Origin: Nitrosomonas sp.
GTDB lineage: Bacteria; Pseudomonadota; Gammaproteobacteria; Burkholderiales; Nitrosomonadaceae
Direction of reading: 5' to 3'
Length of the DNA stretch: 64,000 bases
Assembly (NCBI GenBank): GCA_019745325.1
Contig: JAIETK010000011.1
Coordinates: 1 to 64,000 of the forward strand
A program made the position numbers and the translations under genes. Shown piece after piece: positions 56,074 to 64,000 of the stretch (the first letter of the stretch is position 1; every line of letters starts with the position of its first letter). The notes below the pieces were generated by a model. That model did no database searches and was not told the origin of the DNA. It saw only the letters and a list, made by a program, of their open reading frames with translations.

Positions 56074-57657
56074 CTAAGATTTTTGCATTTGCTGTTGGAA
56101 TGTAATCTCAATAAACTCCGCCGGGCGGCTCAATGCAACCAGCACGGTCACTTTCAACATACCGTCCAGAATATCCTGCGGTGTCATGGTTTCGCCCAAA
56201 CCGACATAAACACCGAAGGCGTCATCCGGTGTTGCACCAGCCAAACCACCCCGTTTCCAGATGCTGGTCAAGAAATTACTGATCATGCTTTTGATCGTAA
56301 CCCAGGTATTAGAAACGTTCGGCTCAAACACATAGGCCTTGGTCGCCAGTTTGATGGATTCCTCCAGCATGATCATGGTTCTGCGCACATTGATATAGCG
56401 CCAGTCAAGACTATTGCCGTCGAGTGTTCGCGCCCCCCAAACCAGCGTACCCTCGCCGATGAAAGTGCGAATTGCATTGATCGATTTTCCGGCGGTCGTC
56501 ACATTCAAATCTTCTTGTTGCGCATGTGTGATTTCCACTGACGGAGAGATCACCGCATTCAGGCTGACATTGGCAGGCGCTTTCCACACGCCGCGGGAAT
56601 TATCGACCATGGTATAGACCCCAGCCATACCGGCACTGGGCGGCAACAAATTCAACTTGAGTTTGATACTTTCGATGATGTTCTTGTAAAGCGGACAAAC
56701 TGCGGTGAGAATTTTGTGCAGATCTTCATCGCTGGACATCTTATCTGTTTTCGGCGTCACACCAATTTCGGCAATCTTGGCGTTGATCTCGCCTTTTTTC
56801 TTGTCATCCAGATCGCTGCCGTCGGTCTCGGCTTTGAGTAATTCTTTCAACTTATCCAGATTGGAAACATTGGCGAAACTCAAATCGCCGGTTTGCACGA
56901 TTGAAGTGTTGAGCCAAGGATAATAAGCTGCTGCGAAGTCCAGGCTATTCGTACCCAGATCGTTGCGAAAATTCTCGATACAGCCGCTGTCTTGCGCTTC
57001 CTTGTAGCCGTCAAACACGTCCAAAATGGCAAAACGGTTTTTCATCACTTGCCCGCAGTGGCTGAGCATTGCTTGCTGCAACGCGATGCAATCCGGCTCG
57101 GCCAGCGATACCGCATCCGGGATCACCACCATGGTCGGTTCCTGTTCTTTTAGCAGAATGTCGATCCCCGCGCTCAGCTTAGGCTTCTCAATAATTTGCT
57201 TCGCAATTTCCTGCTCGTAATTGCCGACAGAAACGACATAACAGGCACCCCCGCCGTTTTGAAAGAACAGCATCATGCTGTGATACAGAAAATAGCGCGC
57301 GCCCTGAAGCGACAGTGCATATTCTTTATCGTTACTGGAGAAATCGGATTCAATCACTGCTGCTGCGACTGCGCCGCCCTTTCCAGAATCTTTATCCTTA
57401 TCTTTTCCGCCTGGAGCAGGAGCTGAAGCCGCAGCTTCAGCAATCTGATATTGCGTCTTAGGCGGTCCGCCGAAAAAGCTGATAAATTCGGACATGGACG
57501 AGATTCGCCATGCCTTGTTTAACAGGGATTTGCCTTTATTGTTTGCTTTTTCCGTGTATCCGATAAACGCCGGTACGGCTGTAGCGACTTCTACGACGGA
57601 ATTGGGAAACGCACTTTTTTCAACAATGTAAACACCCGGTGTTTTATACTGCCCCAT
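56074..57657 (-). CDS. eCIS contractile sheath protein
   Basis: 527 aa. Sheath hallmarks: GQYKTPGVYIVEKSAFPNSV at the start (the N-terminal arm that links subunits), VVEVATAVPAFIGYTEKA, YPWLNTSIVQTG-like mid section, and a C-terminal domain VWGARTLDGNSLDWRYINVR with TWVTIKSMISNFLTSIWKRG and FIEITFQQQMQ. A variable middle (about 80-130) holds a Lys/Asp-rich loop. It is the first gene of the operon, with AGGAG before the ATG. Only one sheath gene is present, whereas Afp has three. Confidence 0.95.
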   Translation of the reverse strand: MGQYKTPGVYIVEKSAFPNSVVEVATAVPAFIGYTEKANNKGKSLLNKAWRISSMSEFISFFGGPPKTQYQIAEAAASAPAPGGKDKDKDSGKGGAVAAAVIESDFSSNDKEYALSLQGARYFLYHSMMLFFQNGGGACYVVSVGNYEQEIAKQIIEKPKLSAGIDILLKEQEPTMVVIPDAVSLAEPDCIALQQAMLSHCGQVMKNRFAILDVFDGYKEAQDSGCIENFRNDLGTNSLDFAAAYYPWLNTSIVQTGDLSFANVSNLDKLKELLKAETDGSDLDDKKKGEINAKIAEIGVTPKTDKMSSDEDLHKILTAVCPLYKNIIESIKLKLNLLPPSAGMAGVYTMVDNSRGVWKAPANVSLNAVISPSVEITHAQQEDLNVTTAGKSINAIRTFIGEGTLVWGARTLDGNSLDWRYINVRRTMIMLEESIKLATKAYVFEPNVSNTWVTIKSMISNFLTSIWKRGGLAGATPDDAFGVYVGLGETMTPQDILDGMLKVTVLVALSRPAEFIEITFQQQMQKS

Positions 57658-57860
57658 AGCCAGCTCCTTATTGATTGGATGAGTAGCGCTCTACAACATG
57701 CTTTTTAAACTCGACAAAACTGATAAATATTACAGCGTTACATTTATTTCCTCTATTTCAATTTAACATATCACAGCTTAGCGGAAGAATGGCGAAACCT
57801 CAAGGAAATTGTAAAACCGGAAAAAGTCCAGATCTGATGCGCCGCTCCGGGAAAATCCAA
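57658..57860. other. Upstream region of the eCIS operon
   Basis: AT-rich (57700-57775 especially) and the only plausible place for the operon promoter. On the minus strand a TAATAT near 57735 could serve as a -10, but I see no convincing -35 at the right distance. Confidence 0.35.
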
Positions 57861-58003
57861 GGAAACGCCGATTAATTCGGCAAACGAGATGAAACGTGAG
57901 GCACACGGAACGCAGCAACCGAGACATATCAACAAGATAGGCGAAGGCGCCAATACCGCGCAACGAAATGATTCATTCCTGCAATCAATTAATTAGCGTT
58001 TCC
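57861..58003 (-). repeat. 143-bp MITE-like repeat, copy 1
   Basis: Same length and clear similarity, in opposite orientation, to 59358-59500. The ends are inverted: GGAAACGCCGATTAATT at one side and AATTAATTAGCGTTTCC at the other. Internal landmarks shared with copy 2 (minus strand here): TTCGTTGCGCGGTA, CTCGGTTGCTGCGTTCCGTG. Sits 6 bp downstream of the stop of the TIGR04073-like gene. No coding capacity. Confidence 0.8.
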
Positions 58004-58008
58004 CTCAA

Positions 58009-58389
58009 CTATCTCGCCATGCGCCAGCCAAGGTAATCTGTTTCTTTCCAGAAATCTTCCCAAATGTACACCGGCTCGGGAATTGGATAAGTCGGCAGCC
58101 AGAACGTAGCGAAATCCAGCGCACCATTCGCTGTACGTCCGACCGTATGAAACATGCCCCAAAGCAATCCATTAATGGTGCCTATCACGACCTGATCATC
58201 CTTTTCATTCCAGATCGCAAGATTTTTGGGTAATTCCATCCACCCGGTGGCCACATTGGCAATACCGCTAACGATCTTTGTACCCGCTCTATTAAAGTAG
58301 ATGTCGGCGGTAATATTCTCTGCATACGTTGATGCCGGAAAAAACAATAACAGGGATAATATGAAAGTAAAGCGGACGGCAGCTTTCAT
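58009..58389 (-). CDS. Exosortase-associated TIGR04073-like protein
   Basis: ATG at 58389 with AAGGAG upstream gives 126 aa; a longer in-frame start lacks a ribosome site. Signal peptide AVRFTFILSLLLFFPASTYA, then a conserved-looking core KIVSGIANVATGWMELPKN, GTINGLLWGMFHTVGRTANG and ALDFATFWLPTYPIPEPVY. This matches proteins described as associated with PEP-CTERM/exosortase genomes; the molecular role is unknown. Monocistronic as far as can be seen. Confidence 0.78.
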   Translation of the reverse strand: MKAAVRFTFILSLLLFFPASTYAENITADIYFNRAGTKIVSGIANVATGWMELPKNLAIWNEKDDQVVIGTINGLLWGMFHTVGRTANGALDFATFWLPTYPIPEPVYIWEDFWKETDYLGWRMAR

Positions 58390-58596
58390 GATGAAACTCC
58401 TTTTTGAGTTATAAATACAGTGACCGGTATGATTCCATGGAAACGAGCGAAAGTGAAGCAGTCGCTTGCGCGATTGCAACTCTGTTTGAGTCTGATTATT
58501 GCCCGCGATAAAAGTCAGCGCGTTTTTCCGTTCAATTTCCATTGGCGGATATAGTATGATTTAGCTTTGTGTCTTGGTTGCGGAGAATCGGAAAAA

Positions 58597-58692
58597 ATGT
58601 CGGATTTAATCGAAATCACTTTTTATTGCATTATTGCTTTGGTCGCCGGGTTATTCGTGGCACAGTTCATTAATGACAAGTATCGCAAATAA
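58597..58692 (+). CDS. 31-residue single-span membrane protein
   Basis: ATG at 58597, stop TAA at 58692, with CGGAG about ten bases upstream. MSDLIEITFYCIIALVAGLF is followed by a short basic end; one membrane helix. The translation signal is reasonable but the length makes it uncertain. Confidence 0.45.
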   Translation: MSDLIEITFYCIIALVAGLFVAQFINDKYRK

Positions 58693-58785
58693 CAAGCCGA
58701 CTATGCCTGAGGACATCCAGAAATCTGCTGAATCCGGAAGCAAGAAATGAATTGATAACTAATTAATAGGGATAGGAAACGTTAG

Positions 58786-58938
58786 ATGTATAAAATGATT
58801 GTGATTGTTTCATTAGCCATCGCATTGATATTATTTGGCTATTACGAAATGACCGGCGATGGCACGGCTCTGGCGCCGTTGCTGCTGGGATTATTGATTT
58901 CCTTTATCAGTGCAATGATGTTACTGGCCAAGAAATAA
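58786..58938 (+). CDS. 50-residue two-span membrane protein
   Basis: ATG at 58786 after AGGAAAC, stop TAA at 58938. MYKMIVIVSLAIALILFGYY, a short GDG turn, then a second hydrophobic segment (APLLLGLLISFISAMMLL) and a basic Lys-Lys end: a helical hairpin in the inner membrane. Follows the 31-residue ORF by 93 bp on the same strand. No family recognised. Confidence 0.55.
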   Translation: MYKMIVIVSLAIALILFGYYEMTGDGTALAPLLLGLLISFISAMMLLAKK

Positions 58939-59357
58939 TCCATCGAGCCGGTTACGGTTCGATAACCCGAAGCTTCTGATGTAAAAAAGAACCGAACGGC
59001 TCTAATCATCACCGCCATCACCGGAATCAATGGATGATTCAAATCACCGCCGTTCGATTCCACATTGGGTTGGATGCCCCTGACTCAATAAAGACTCAAA
59101 TATAATAGCCAGCGGCTGCTGCTATCGTCATCCGCCGCATCCGCAGTGTTGTTGCAACCGGCTGATTAATCCAGGTGGTTGTGAAGAAAATCATTCAATG
59201 TCAGCGCACGAACCCTGCTACGTAAAGTAAAACCATAATGGCTTCTTTTCCTCCGGCACTCGCTCCGGATTCGACCGCATGAGCACTATTTACGTCTTCC
59301 GGAGCAACATCGGCGTTCATCGGACTCGAGTCTGTTGCATTTTTCAGAGAATTCAAA
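58939..59357. other. Gap without recognised gene
   Basis: It contains a long-range inverted pair CGAACGG (near 58992) and CCGTTCG (near 59052) and then plain sequence up to the MITE-like repeat. Nothing else supported. Confidence 0.4.
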
Positions 59358-59500
59358 GGAAGCGTTGATTAATTAACTGCACGAGCGAATTGCTTCGTTG
59401 CGCGGTACTCACTCCCTCGCCTATCAGATTGATAGGTCTCGGTTGTTGCGTTCCGTGCGCCTCGCCCTTCATCACGTCCGTTGAATTAATCAGCGCTTCC
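59358..59500 (+). repeat. 143-bp MITE-like repeat, copy 2
   Basis: Ends GGAAGCGTTGATTAATT and AATTAATCAGCGCTTCC are inverted repeats. A CAAA tetranucleotide lies on both flanks and could be a target duplication. It sits 13 bp downstream of the dnaJ stop. It is the inverted partner of 57861-58003. Confidence 0.8.
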
Positions 59501-59513
59501 CAAACGAACTGCT

Positions 59514-60626
59514 TCATTTTTCAGAGAAAAACTCGCGCGCTTTGTCCATCCAGGATTTTGCACGAGGGCTGTGACGCGATCCGTCTTTCAAGCTGATAGC
59601 TTCCAATTCCTCCAGCAATTCTTTTTGACGGGTTGTCAGTTTAACCGGTGTTTCCACCGCCACATGACACAGCAGATCGCCCTTGTCATGACTTCTCACA
59701 CCCTTGATGCCTTTGCCACGCAGCCGGAAAATTTTACCGGTCTGTGTTTCTGCCGGCACCTTGATTTTGGCATGCCCTTCCAGAGTCGGCACTTCGATTT
59801 CTCCGCCAAGTGCCGCGACGGTAAAGCTGATCGGAATCTCGCAATGCAGATGATCGCCATCACGGCGGAACACCGAATGTGCCGCTAAATGAACAACAAC
59901 GTACAGATCGCCCGGCGGGCCTCCGTTGACACCAGCTTCACCCTCGCCGGAAATGCGAATCCGATCACCATCGTCAACACCTTCGGGAATCTTGACATTG
60001 AGCGTTTTATGCTGCTTGACGCGCCCGGCACCATGACAACTGGTGCACGGCTGAGCAATGATCTTGCCGCTGCCGTGACATTTCGGACAAGTTTGCTGGA
60101 TAGAGAAGAACCCTTGTTGCATGCGAACTTGCCCATGACCGTTACAAGTCGGACAAGTTTTCGGCGAACTGCCCGATTTGGCGCCGCTGCCATGACAGAC
60201 ATCGCACATTTCCATTGTTGGAATGCGAATTTTTGTTTCAGTACCGCGCGCAGCCTGCTCCAGAGAAATTTCCAGGTTATAGCGCAAATCCGAGCCGCGA
60301 TGCACGTTAGTGCGTCCGCCGCGCCCGCCGAACAAGTCGCTGAAAATATCGCTAAAAGCGTCGCTGAAACCTTGCGCACCGGCTCCTCCCGCTGCACCGC
60401 CTTCCACCCCGGCGTGGCCGAATTGGTCATACGCCGCGCGTTTATTCGGATCGGTCAATATTTCATAAGCTTCTTTCGCCTCTTTGAACATCTCTTCCGA
60501 TTTCACATCGCCGGCATTCCGGTCGGGATGGTACTTCATCGCCAGTTTGCGATAGGCTTTTTTGATGGTGGCTTCGTCGGCATCGCGGCTGACGCCTAAC
60601 ACTTGATAATAGTCGCGCTTACTCAT
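59514..60626 (-). CDS. dnaJ: Chaperone protein DnaJ
   Basis: 370 aa, co-chaperone that delivers unfolded clients to DnaK and stimulates its ATPase. J domain (1-70) with [12 protein letters not shown] (HPD motif), Gly/Phe-rich linker ([19 protein letters not shown]), four zinc-binding repeats [24 protein letters not shown] and CTSCHGAG, then the C-terminal substrate domains. Full type I DnaJ of normal length. Confidence 0.97.
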   Translation of the reverse strand: MSKRDYYQVLGVSRDADEATIKKAYRKLAMKYHPDRNAGDVKSEEMFKEAKEAYEILTDPNKRAAYDQFGHAGVEGGAAGGAGAQGFSDAFSDIFSDLFGGRGGRTNVHRGSDLRYNLEISLEQAARGTETKIRIPTMEMCDVCHGSGAKSGSSPKTCPTCNGHGQVRMQQGFFSIQQTCPKCHGSGKIIAQPCTSCHGAGRVKQHKTLNVKIPEGVDDGDRIRISGEGEAGVNGGPPGDLYVVVHLAAHSVFRRDGDHLHCEIPISFTVAALGGEIEVPTLEGHAKIKVPAETQTGKIFRLRGKGIKGVRSHDKGDLLCHVAVETPVKLTTRQKELLEELEAISLKDGSRHSPRAKSWMDKAREFFSEK

Positions 60627-60702
60627 ATTGATTTCCTGCTACCGTGACAGATATAGGGCATTCAGTTTCTTGATTATTGATGTTTGCATCTAACGTTAAA
60701 AC

Positions 60703-60748
60703 GCAGAGGACGCACCAAGAAAGTTTCTTTTTCTTGGTGCGCCTCTGC
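60703..60748 (-). terminator. Large hairpin between dnaK and dnaJ
   Basis: GCAGAGG (60703-60709) plus CGCACCAAGAAA (60711-60722) pair with TTTCTTGGTGCG (60730-60741) plus CCTCTGC (60742-60748): a 19-bp stem with one bulged A and a 7-nt loop. It could attenuate read-through into dnaJ or be an intergenic repeat. Confidence 0.55.
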
Positions 60749-60773
60749 AGTTATATCGTTGTTTCAAAGACAA

Positions 60774-62711
60774 TTATTTTTTGTTTTTAACTTCCTCGAA
60801 TTCCGCATCCACAACTTCACCTTCGACCGGTTTTTCGCTTTGGCTTGAAGAAGCGCCAGCACCCGGTTGTTGCGCTTGCTGACCTGTCTGATCGTGTTGT
60901 TGATACATTTTCTCGGCCAATTTATGCGCAGCTTCGGTCAACGCCTGAGTTTTCGCTTCAATGGCTTCCTTGTTATCGGTCTTAAGAACATCTTCCGCTT
61001 CTTTTAATGCCGATTCAATCTTGGCTTTTTCATCACCGCCCAGTTGATCGCCATGCTCTTTCAAAGATTTCTTGACCGAGTGAATCATCGCATCACATTG
61101 ATTACGGGCGGATACCAATTCCATTGCTTTATGGTCTTCTTCCGCATGCGCTTCCGCATCTTTGACCATGCGTTCGATCTCATCATCCGACAAACCGGAA
61201 CTGGCTTGGATCTTGATCTTGTTTTCCTTGCCGGTCGCTTTATCTTTCGCGGATACGTGCAAAATGCCATTGGCATCGATATCAAACGTCACTTCGATTT
61301 GCGGCATGCCGCGCGGCGCCGGTGGAATATCGCTCAAATTGAATTGCCCCAGACTTTTATTGCCGGATGCCATCTCGCGTTCACCTTGCAAAACATGAAT
61401 GGTAACAGCGGTTTGGCTGTCTTCCGCGGTAGAAAACACTTGCTGCGCTTTGGTCGGGATCGTGGTATTTTTGTGAATCAGCTTGGTCATCACACCGCCC
61501 AGCGTCTCAATCCCCAGGGATAACGGTGTCACATCGAGCAACAACACGTCCTTGACATCACCTTGCAACACACCGCCTTGAATGGCTGCGCCGACAGCAA
61601 CCGCCTCATCGGGATTCACGTCTTTGCGCGGCTCCTTGCCAAAAATTTCTTTCACCTTGTCTTGTACTTTCGGCATGCGGGTCTGCCCGCCGACCAGAAT
61701 CACATCGTCAATCTCCGATGCGCTCAAACCAGCGTCTTTGAGCGCCGTGCGGCACGGTCCCGCGGTACGCTCTATCAAATCTTCCACCAGGCTTTCCAAT
61801 TTCGCGCGGGTTATTTTGACCGCCAAATGTTTGGGTCCGGAAGCATCGGCCGTGATGTACGGTAAATTGACTTCGGTTTGCTGGCTGGACGACAGCTCGA
61901 TTTTGGTTTTCTCGGCCGCATCTTTCAGACGTTGCAATGCCAGCATATCCTTCTTCAGGTCGATGCCGTTTTCTTTCTTAAATTCATCGACCAGATATTC
62001 GATGACGCGCGAATCGAAATCCTCACCGCCGAGGAAAGTATCGCCATTTGTTGCCAATACTTCGAACTGATGCTCGCCTTCGATCTCAGCGATTTCAATG
62101 ATGGAAATATCAAAAGTACCGCCACCGAGGTCATAAACCGCGATTTTGCGATCACCTTCCTTTTTATCCAGACCGAAAGCCAGCGCCGCAGCGGTCGGTT
62201 CGTTGATAATCCGTTTCACTTCCAGACCCGCGATCCGTCCGGCATCTTTGGTAGCTTGCCGTTGCGAATCGTTAAAATACGCCGGAACGGTAATGACTGC
62301 CTCGGTTATCGGTTCACCCAGATAATCTTCGGCGGTTTTTTTCATTTTCATCAATACTTGCGCCGATACTTCCGGCGGAGCGATTTTTTTGCCACGTACT
62401 TCAACCCAGGCATCGTTGTTATCCGCGCGGACAATGCTGTAAGGCACCATCTTAATGTCGCGTTGCACCATGTCTTCATCAAAACGGCGTCCAATCAACC
62501 GCTTGACTGCAAATAGGGTATTTTTCGGGTTGGTAATTGCCTGACGTTTTGCCGAAGCGCCCACCAGGATTTCCCCTTCTTCGGTATAAGCCACAATCGA
62601 TGGGGTCGTCCGCGTGCCTTCCGAGTTCTCAATGACTTTAGGCTTGCCGTTTTCCATCACGGCCACGCAAGAATTGGTCGTTCCTAAATCGATACCGATA
62701 ATTTTTGCCAT
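60774..62711 (-). CDS. dnaK: Chaperone protein DnaK (Hsp70)
   Basis: 645 aa. ATPase domain: [68 protein letters not shown]. Linker [19 protein letters not shown] leads into the substrate domain, lid helices and a Gln/Ala-rich tail ending [13 protein letters not shown]. Normal proteobacterial length. It lies 71 bp after grpE and 147 bp before dnaJ. Confidence 0.98.
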   Translation of the reverse strand: MAKIIGIDLGTTNSCVAVMENGKPKVIENSEGTRTTPSIVAYTEEGEILVGASAKRQAITNPKNTLFAVKRLIGRRFDEDMVQRDIKMVPYSIVRADNNDAWVEVRGKKIAPPEVSAQVLMKMKKTAEDYLGEPITEAVITVPAYFNDSQRQATKDAGRIAGLEVKRIINEPTAAALAFGLDKKEGDRKIAVYDLGGGTFDISIIEIAEIEGEHQFEVLATNGDTFLGGEDFDSRVIEYLVDEFKKENGIDLKKDMLALQRLKDAAEKTKIELSSSQQTEVNLPYITADASGPKHLAVKITRAKLESLVEDLIERTAGPCRTALKDAGLSASEIDDVILVGGQTRMPKVQDKVKEIFGKEPRKDVNPDEAVAVGAAIQGGVLQGDVKDVLLLDVTPLSLGIETLGGVMTKLIHKNTTIPTKAQQVFSTAEDSQTAVTIHVLQGEREMASGNKSLGQFNLSDIPPAPRGMPQIEVTFDIDANGILHVSAKDKATGKENKIKIQASSGLSDDEIERMVKDAEAHAEEDHKAMELVSARNQCDAMIHSVKKSLKEHGDQLGGDEKAKIESALKEAEDVLKTDNKEAIEAKTQALTEAAHKLAEKMYQQHDQTGQQAQQPGAGASSSQSEKPVEGEVVDAEFEEVKNKK

Positions 62712-62782
62712 ATTAATAGATCCTTTTCTGAAATTGATTCTGCTTGTAAATTGATTGGTAAATGGAGATATCTGTCAAAAAT

Positions 62783-63376
62783 TCAAGTATCTTTGGCTTT
62801 AGAAACCGACACCAGCGCCGGACGGATGATTCGTTCATGCAGCTTATAGCCTTTTTGCATAACCTGCACCACGGTATTGGGAGATAGTTCGGAATCCACC
62901 ATGCACATGGCTTGATGCTGATGCGGATCGAATTTCTCACCTTTGGGATCAATGGCATTTATGCTGAATTTTTCAAAAACGGTCATCAGTTGTTTTTTCG
63001 TCAACTCCATGCCATTTTTATAACTCTCCACGGTCGCATTTTCCACCGCCAGCGCGGCTTCCAAGCTATCCATCACATTCAGCAATTCAGCCGAGAAATT
63101 TTCAACCGCGTATTTATGCGCATTGGCAACATCGCTTTGCGCGCGTTTGCGGATATTCTCGGTTTCCGCTTTCGCGCGTATCCACGCATCATGGTGCTCG
63201 GCGGCTTTTATCTCAGCCTCTTTCAACAATTGCTCAAGATTGGGCTGTGCAATGCCAATTCCACCTGTTTGAATGGTGGGGTCGTTGGTTGCGCCGGGAA
63301 TATTCATTCCCTCCATATTTTCTGCTGCGCCTGCTTGACTGGTTTCTGCATTTTGCGGATTTTCTGGACTTTGCAT
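62783..63376 (-). CDS. grpE: Nucleotide exchange factor GrpE
   Basis: ATG at 63376 with AGGAGGA gives 197 aa; an upstream in-frame start at 63430 overlaps the promoter and is rejected. Disordered N-terminus, long helix (LEQLLKEAEIKAAEHHDAWI, RAKAETENIRKRAQSDVANA) and beta domain ending in the family signature VVQVMQKGYKLHERIIRPAL. Releases ADP from DnaK. Confidence 0.96.
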   Translation of the reverse strand: MQSPENPQNAETSQAGAAENMEGMNIPGATNDPTIQTGGIGIAQPNLEQLLKEAEIKAAEHHDAWIRAKAETENIRKRAQSDVANAHKYAVENFSAELLNVMDSLEAALAVENATVESYKNGMELTKKQLMTVFEKFSINAIDPKGEKFDPHQHQAMCMVDSELSPNTVVQVMQKGYKLHERIIRPALVSVSKAKDT

Positions 63377-63402
63377 TATTCCTCCTAATAACTGTGCAAG
63401 CG

Positions 63403-63431
63403 ATATTGGGGTCACTGTTTGAAATTTCAAG
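63403..63431 (-). promoter_or_regulatory. Sigma-32 heat-shock promoter for grpE-dnaK-dnaJ
   Basis: On the minus strand CTTGAAA (63431-63425), a 13-bp spacer, then CCCCAATAT (63411-63403), about 27 bp before the grpE ATG. This is a near-perfect match to the RpoH consensus CTTGAAA / CCCCAT-T. Confidence 0.88.
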
Positions 63432-63499
63432 CCAGAAACAAAATTTTTTTACTTTCTCAGATTAGCTATTCCGGTTCAGTCGGTTACGCCACAAATCTG

Positions 63500-64000
<501 letters not shown>

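Noticed and set aside
28727-57657. Type VI secretion system or prophage tail as the explanation for the contractile genes
   Set aside because: No TssJLM membrane complex, TssBC pair or ClpV is present, and no phage head, terminase or lysis genes. DUF4157, DUF5908, the Afp14-type tape measure and the Afp15-type ATPase fit eCIS.
59885-60599. Long ORFs on both strands over dnaJ
   Set aside because: DnaJ zinc repeats and J domain define the true frame; the others are low-quality translations.

Overview
The window comes from a Gram-negative proteobacterium, most likely a betaproteobacterial chemolithoautotroph of the Nitrosomonadaceae type. That is an inference from three things: a sodium/bicarbonate uptake module (SbtA plus PII-like SbtB), outer-membrane barrel proteins, and an exosortase-associated TIGR04073-type protein next to grpE-dnaK-dnaJ. 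No rRNA or tRNA was recognised. The last gene (purB) runs off the right edge.

Layout. 0.2-6.8 kb (minus): an AddAB-type helicase/nuclease pair behind a seven-iron ferredoxin gene. 7-16.7 kb: a secreted cyclophilin, then a decayed islet. It holds two paralogous secreted lectin/lyase-like proteins with FN3 tails, a methyltransferase, and at least five insertion-sequence remnants (two inverted copies of one IS3-family element, a third small fragment of it, a second IS3-family pseudogene, and a dead IS200/IS605-type element). One paralog carries a clear c-di-GMP-I (GEMM-I) riboswitch in its leader and the other does not. 16.9-19.2 kb: SelO AMPylase, a VOC protein and a DOPA-dioxygenase-like protein. 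19.3-26.6 kb: a FixL/FixJ-like two-component pair divergent from a 48-residue leader ORF, sbtA, sbtB and an alginate-export-type porin, with a second barrel protein convergent. A 37-bp element is shared upstream of the sbtA leader and of the porin. 27-28.6 kb: small envelope proteins and a GNAT acetyltransferase.

28.7-57.7 kb (minus) is the centrepiece: a 29-kb extracellular contractile injection system (eCIS, Afp/PVC-like). In transcription order it encodes sheath, two tube proteins, an Afp6-like (DUF5908) protein, a LysM baseplate protein, a VgrG-like spike, PAAR tip, gp25, baseplate J, a fibre-like protein, a small repeat protein, an Afp12-like baseplate protein, a giant tape-measure protein with a 1746-bp tandem duplication, an AAA+ ATPase, a membrane-anchored GH18-like protein and a methyltransferase. 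Four likely cargo genes follow. The last encodes a DUF4157 (eCIS-core) HEXXH protein, one of the others a probable nuclease toxin, and two are unrecognised. All four begin with the same degenerate leader of about 75 residues, which I propose is the loading signal.

58-64 kb: a TIGR04073-family protein, two tiny membrane ORFs, two inverted copies of a 143-bp MITE-like repeat, and the minus-strand chaperone genes grpE-dnaK-dnaJ, with an excellent sigma-32 promoter before grpE. The 3' part of purB lies upstream.
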